Source: Deltaproteobacteria bacterium (GTDB lineage Bacteria > Desulfobacterota > DSM-4660 > Desulfatiglandales > HGW-15). Taken from it: DNA of 6,022 bases. Under the pieces are notes generated by a model that made no database searches, was not told the DNA's origin, and saw nothing but the letters and a program-made list of their open reading frames with translations. Position numbers and translations under genes: made by a program. Location: contig DAOVAK010000192.1 of assembly GCA_030671095.1 (NCBI GenBank), forward strand, positions 1-6,022, written 5' to 3'. This document shows positions 5,252-6,022 of this stretch, in pieces. How positions within the stretch are numbered: position 1 is the stretch's first letter; the number at the start of each line of letters is the position of its first letter.

Positions 5252-5968
5252 ATGGAAGGGCAGATTCTTCAGGTCATAGGAATCAAGGTGCGCTATTCTG
5301 GTATACCTGTCATCCAGGGGATCTCCCTGGACGTGGGCAAGGGAGAGGCCACATGTGTCGTGGGGGCTAACGGTGCAGGAAAGTCCACCATTCTTAAGGC
5401 TATCATGGGGGCTCTGAGGGTCTTTGATGGCCAGATCTTGTTCAACAACCGAGAGATTCAGAACCTGAAGACAGAAGATATCGTCCGCAAGGGAATCACC
5501 TATGTCCCGGAGGAAAGAATGCTCTTCAGTCCGCTTTCGGTGGAGGAAAACCTCCTGTTGGGTGCCTATGTGCTTCACGATGAAAAGCAGATTCATAAGA
5601 ATCTTGAGTATGTTTACAGCCTCTTCTCGCCGCTTCGCGCACGGCGGGACCAGGCGGCATCCACCCTTTCTGGCGGTGAGCAACAGATGGTGGCCATAGG
5701 CCGCGGTCTCATGTCCAATCCCCAGTTGCTTATGTTAGATGAGCCCTCCCTTGGCCTGGCTCCACGCCTGGTGGATGAAGTATTAGGGACAGTGCGGCAG
5801 CTGAAGCAGGAAGGAATAACCATACTCCTTGTGGAGCAGAATGTGCGTGAGGCACTGGATATGGCGGATAGGGGGTATGTGATACGGACGGGGAGAGTGG
5901 TCCTAGAGGGGACCGGTGATGAACTGCTGCGCTCAGATCTGGTAAGAAAGGCGTTCCTGGGTCTGTAA
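5252..5968 (+). CDS. livF: Liv-type ABC transporter ATP-binding protein LivF
   Basis: Second cytoplasmic ATPase subunit, 238 residues, the heterodimer partner of LivG. Walker A is GANGAGKS (38-45). The Q-loop region is YVPEERMLFSPLSVEENL (84-101), with Glu at the usual Gln position, as is typical of LivF. The signature LSGGEQQ is canonical (139-145). Walker B LLMLDE (159-164) and the D-loop SLGLAP (166-171) are intact. The switch His is replaced by Gln in VEQN (Q196), again a LivF trait shared with E. coli LivF. The C-terminus ADRGYVIRTGRVVLEGTGDEL matches the family. The ATG lies 3 bp after the livG stop, with AGGAG (5235-5239) within the livG end at a rather long 12-base spacing. The gene is intact and of normal length. 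No hairpin with a T-run is seen in the 54 bases after its TAA, so further operon genes may follow. Confidence 0.94.
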   Translation: MEGQILQVIGIKVRYSGIPVIQGISLDVGKGEATCVVGANGAGKSTILKAIMGALRVFDGQILFNNREIQNLKTEDIVRKGITYVPEERMLFSPLSVEENLLLGAYVLHDEKQIHKNLEYVYSLFSPLRARRDQAASTLSGGEQQMVAIGRGLMSNPQLLMLDEPSLGLAPRLVDEVLGTVRQLKQEGITILLVEQNVREALDMADRGYVIRTGRVVLEGTGDELLRSDLVRKAFLGL

Positions 5969-6022
5969 TTCAAAGACATTTGTTTAAGGATTCACCCCCA
6001 CCCCCGTGTCAGGCCTGCCCCT
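5969..6022. other. Downstream edge without identifiable gene or terminator
   Basis: These 54 bases after livF contain a short tandem ACCCCC repeat (5994-6005) and an AGGCCT palindrome. There is no stem followed by T residues and no start codon with a ribosome binding site. The operon's end lies outside the window or is rho-dependent. Confidence 0.4.

Noticed and set aside
5837..5839. LivF switch His replaced by Gln as a sign of an inactivated pseudogene
   Set aside because: VEQN at this place is common in LivF proteins including that of E. coli, and the gene is otherwise intact.
5994..6005. Tandem ACCCCC repeat after livF
   Set aside because: Only two copies at the window edge with no associated structure; most likely simple-sequence noise.
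1..6022. CRISPR arrays, tRNA or rRNA genes, insertion sequences, phage or defence genes
   Set aside because: No regularly spaced repeats, cloverleaf-like sequence, transposase or nuclease motifs, or terminal inverted repeats were seen on either strand.

Overview
The window is an ordinary-looking bacterial chromosomal segment with every recognisable gene on the + strand. It holds a stand-alone gene of the YcsI/DUF1445 family (putative hydro-lyase, D-glutamate cyclase family). This is followed by a complete five-gene ABC importer operon of the branched-chain amino acid (Liv/HAAT) type in the usual order: periplasmic binding protein, livH, livM, livG, livF. Moderate G+C by eye, an exported binding protein without a lipobox (so a Gram-negative periplasm), and the long binding-protein subtype together suggest a proteobacterium or Desulfobacterota-like anaerobe. 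That taxonomic guess is inference; there is no rRNA or other marker gene in the window.

Layout: 1-113 has no identifiable gene and may include the tail of an upstream gene. A strong stem-loop with a T-rich tail at 114-156 looks like an intrinsic terminator. The DUF1445 gene runs from 192 to 974. The 975-1166 gap holds the best promoter candidate in the window (TTGACA, 17 bp, TAGCAT), followed by three inverted repeats and a strong Shine-Dalgarno site for the binding protein (1167-2486). A GC-rich stem-loop fills the gap before livH. From livH (2593) to livF (5968) the genes overlap or nearly abut (13-bp overlap, ATGA overlap, 3-bp gap), so they are very probably co-transcribed and translationally coupled. 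The last 54 bases show no clear terminator, so the operon may continue beyond the window.

How the parts work together: the exported binding protein captures a small organic solute in the periplasm and delivers it to the LivH-LivM channel. LivG and LivF form the ATPase pair. The substrate cannot be read from sequence alone. Members of this family import branched-chain amino acids, other amino acids, amides, urea or aromatic and carboxylic acids. The DUF1445 neighbour may hint at an amino-acid-derived compound such as D-glutamate or 5-oxoproline, but it appears to be a separate transcription unit.

I did not find an undescribed biological system. The most interesting signals are: (1) a LivG whose ABC signature reads LPVAA instead of LSGGQ, which together with the Gln-for-His H-loop in LivF places all the deviations in one of the two ATP sites; (2) a long, potentially structured leader ahead of the binding-protein gene; (3) the stem-loop between the binding protein and livH; and (4) the DUF1445/Liv neighbourhood.
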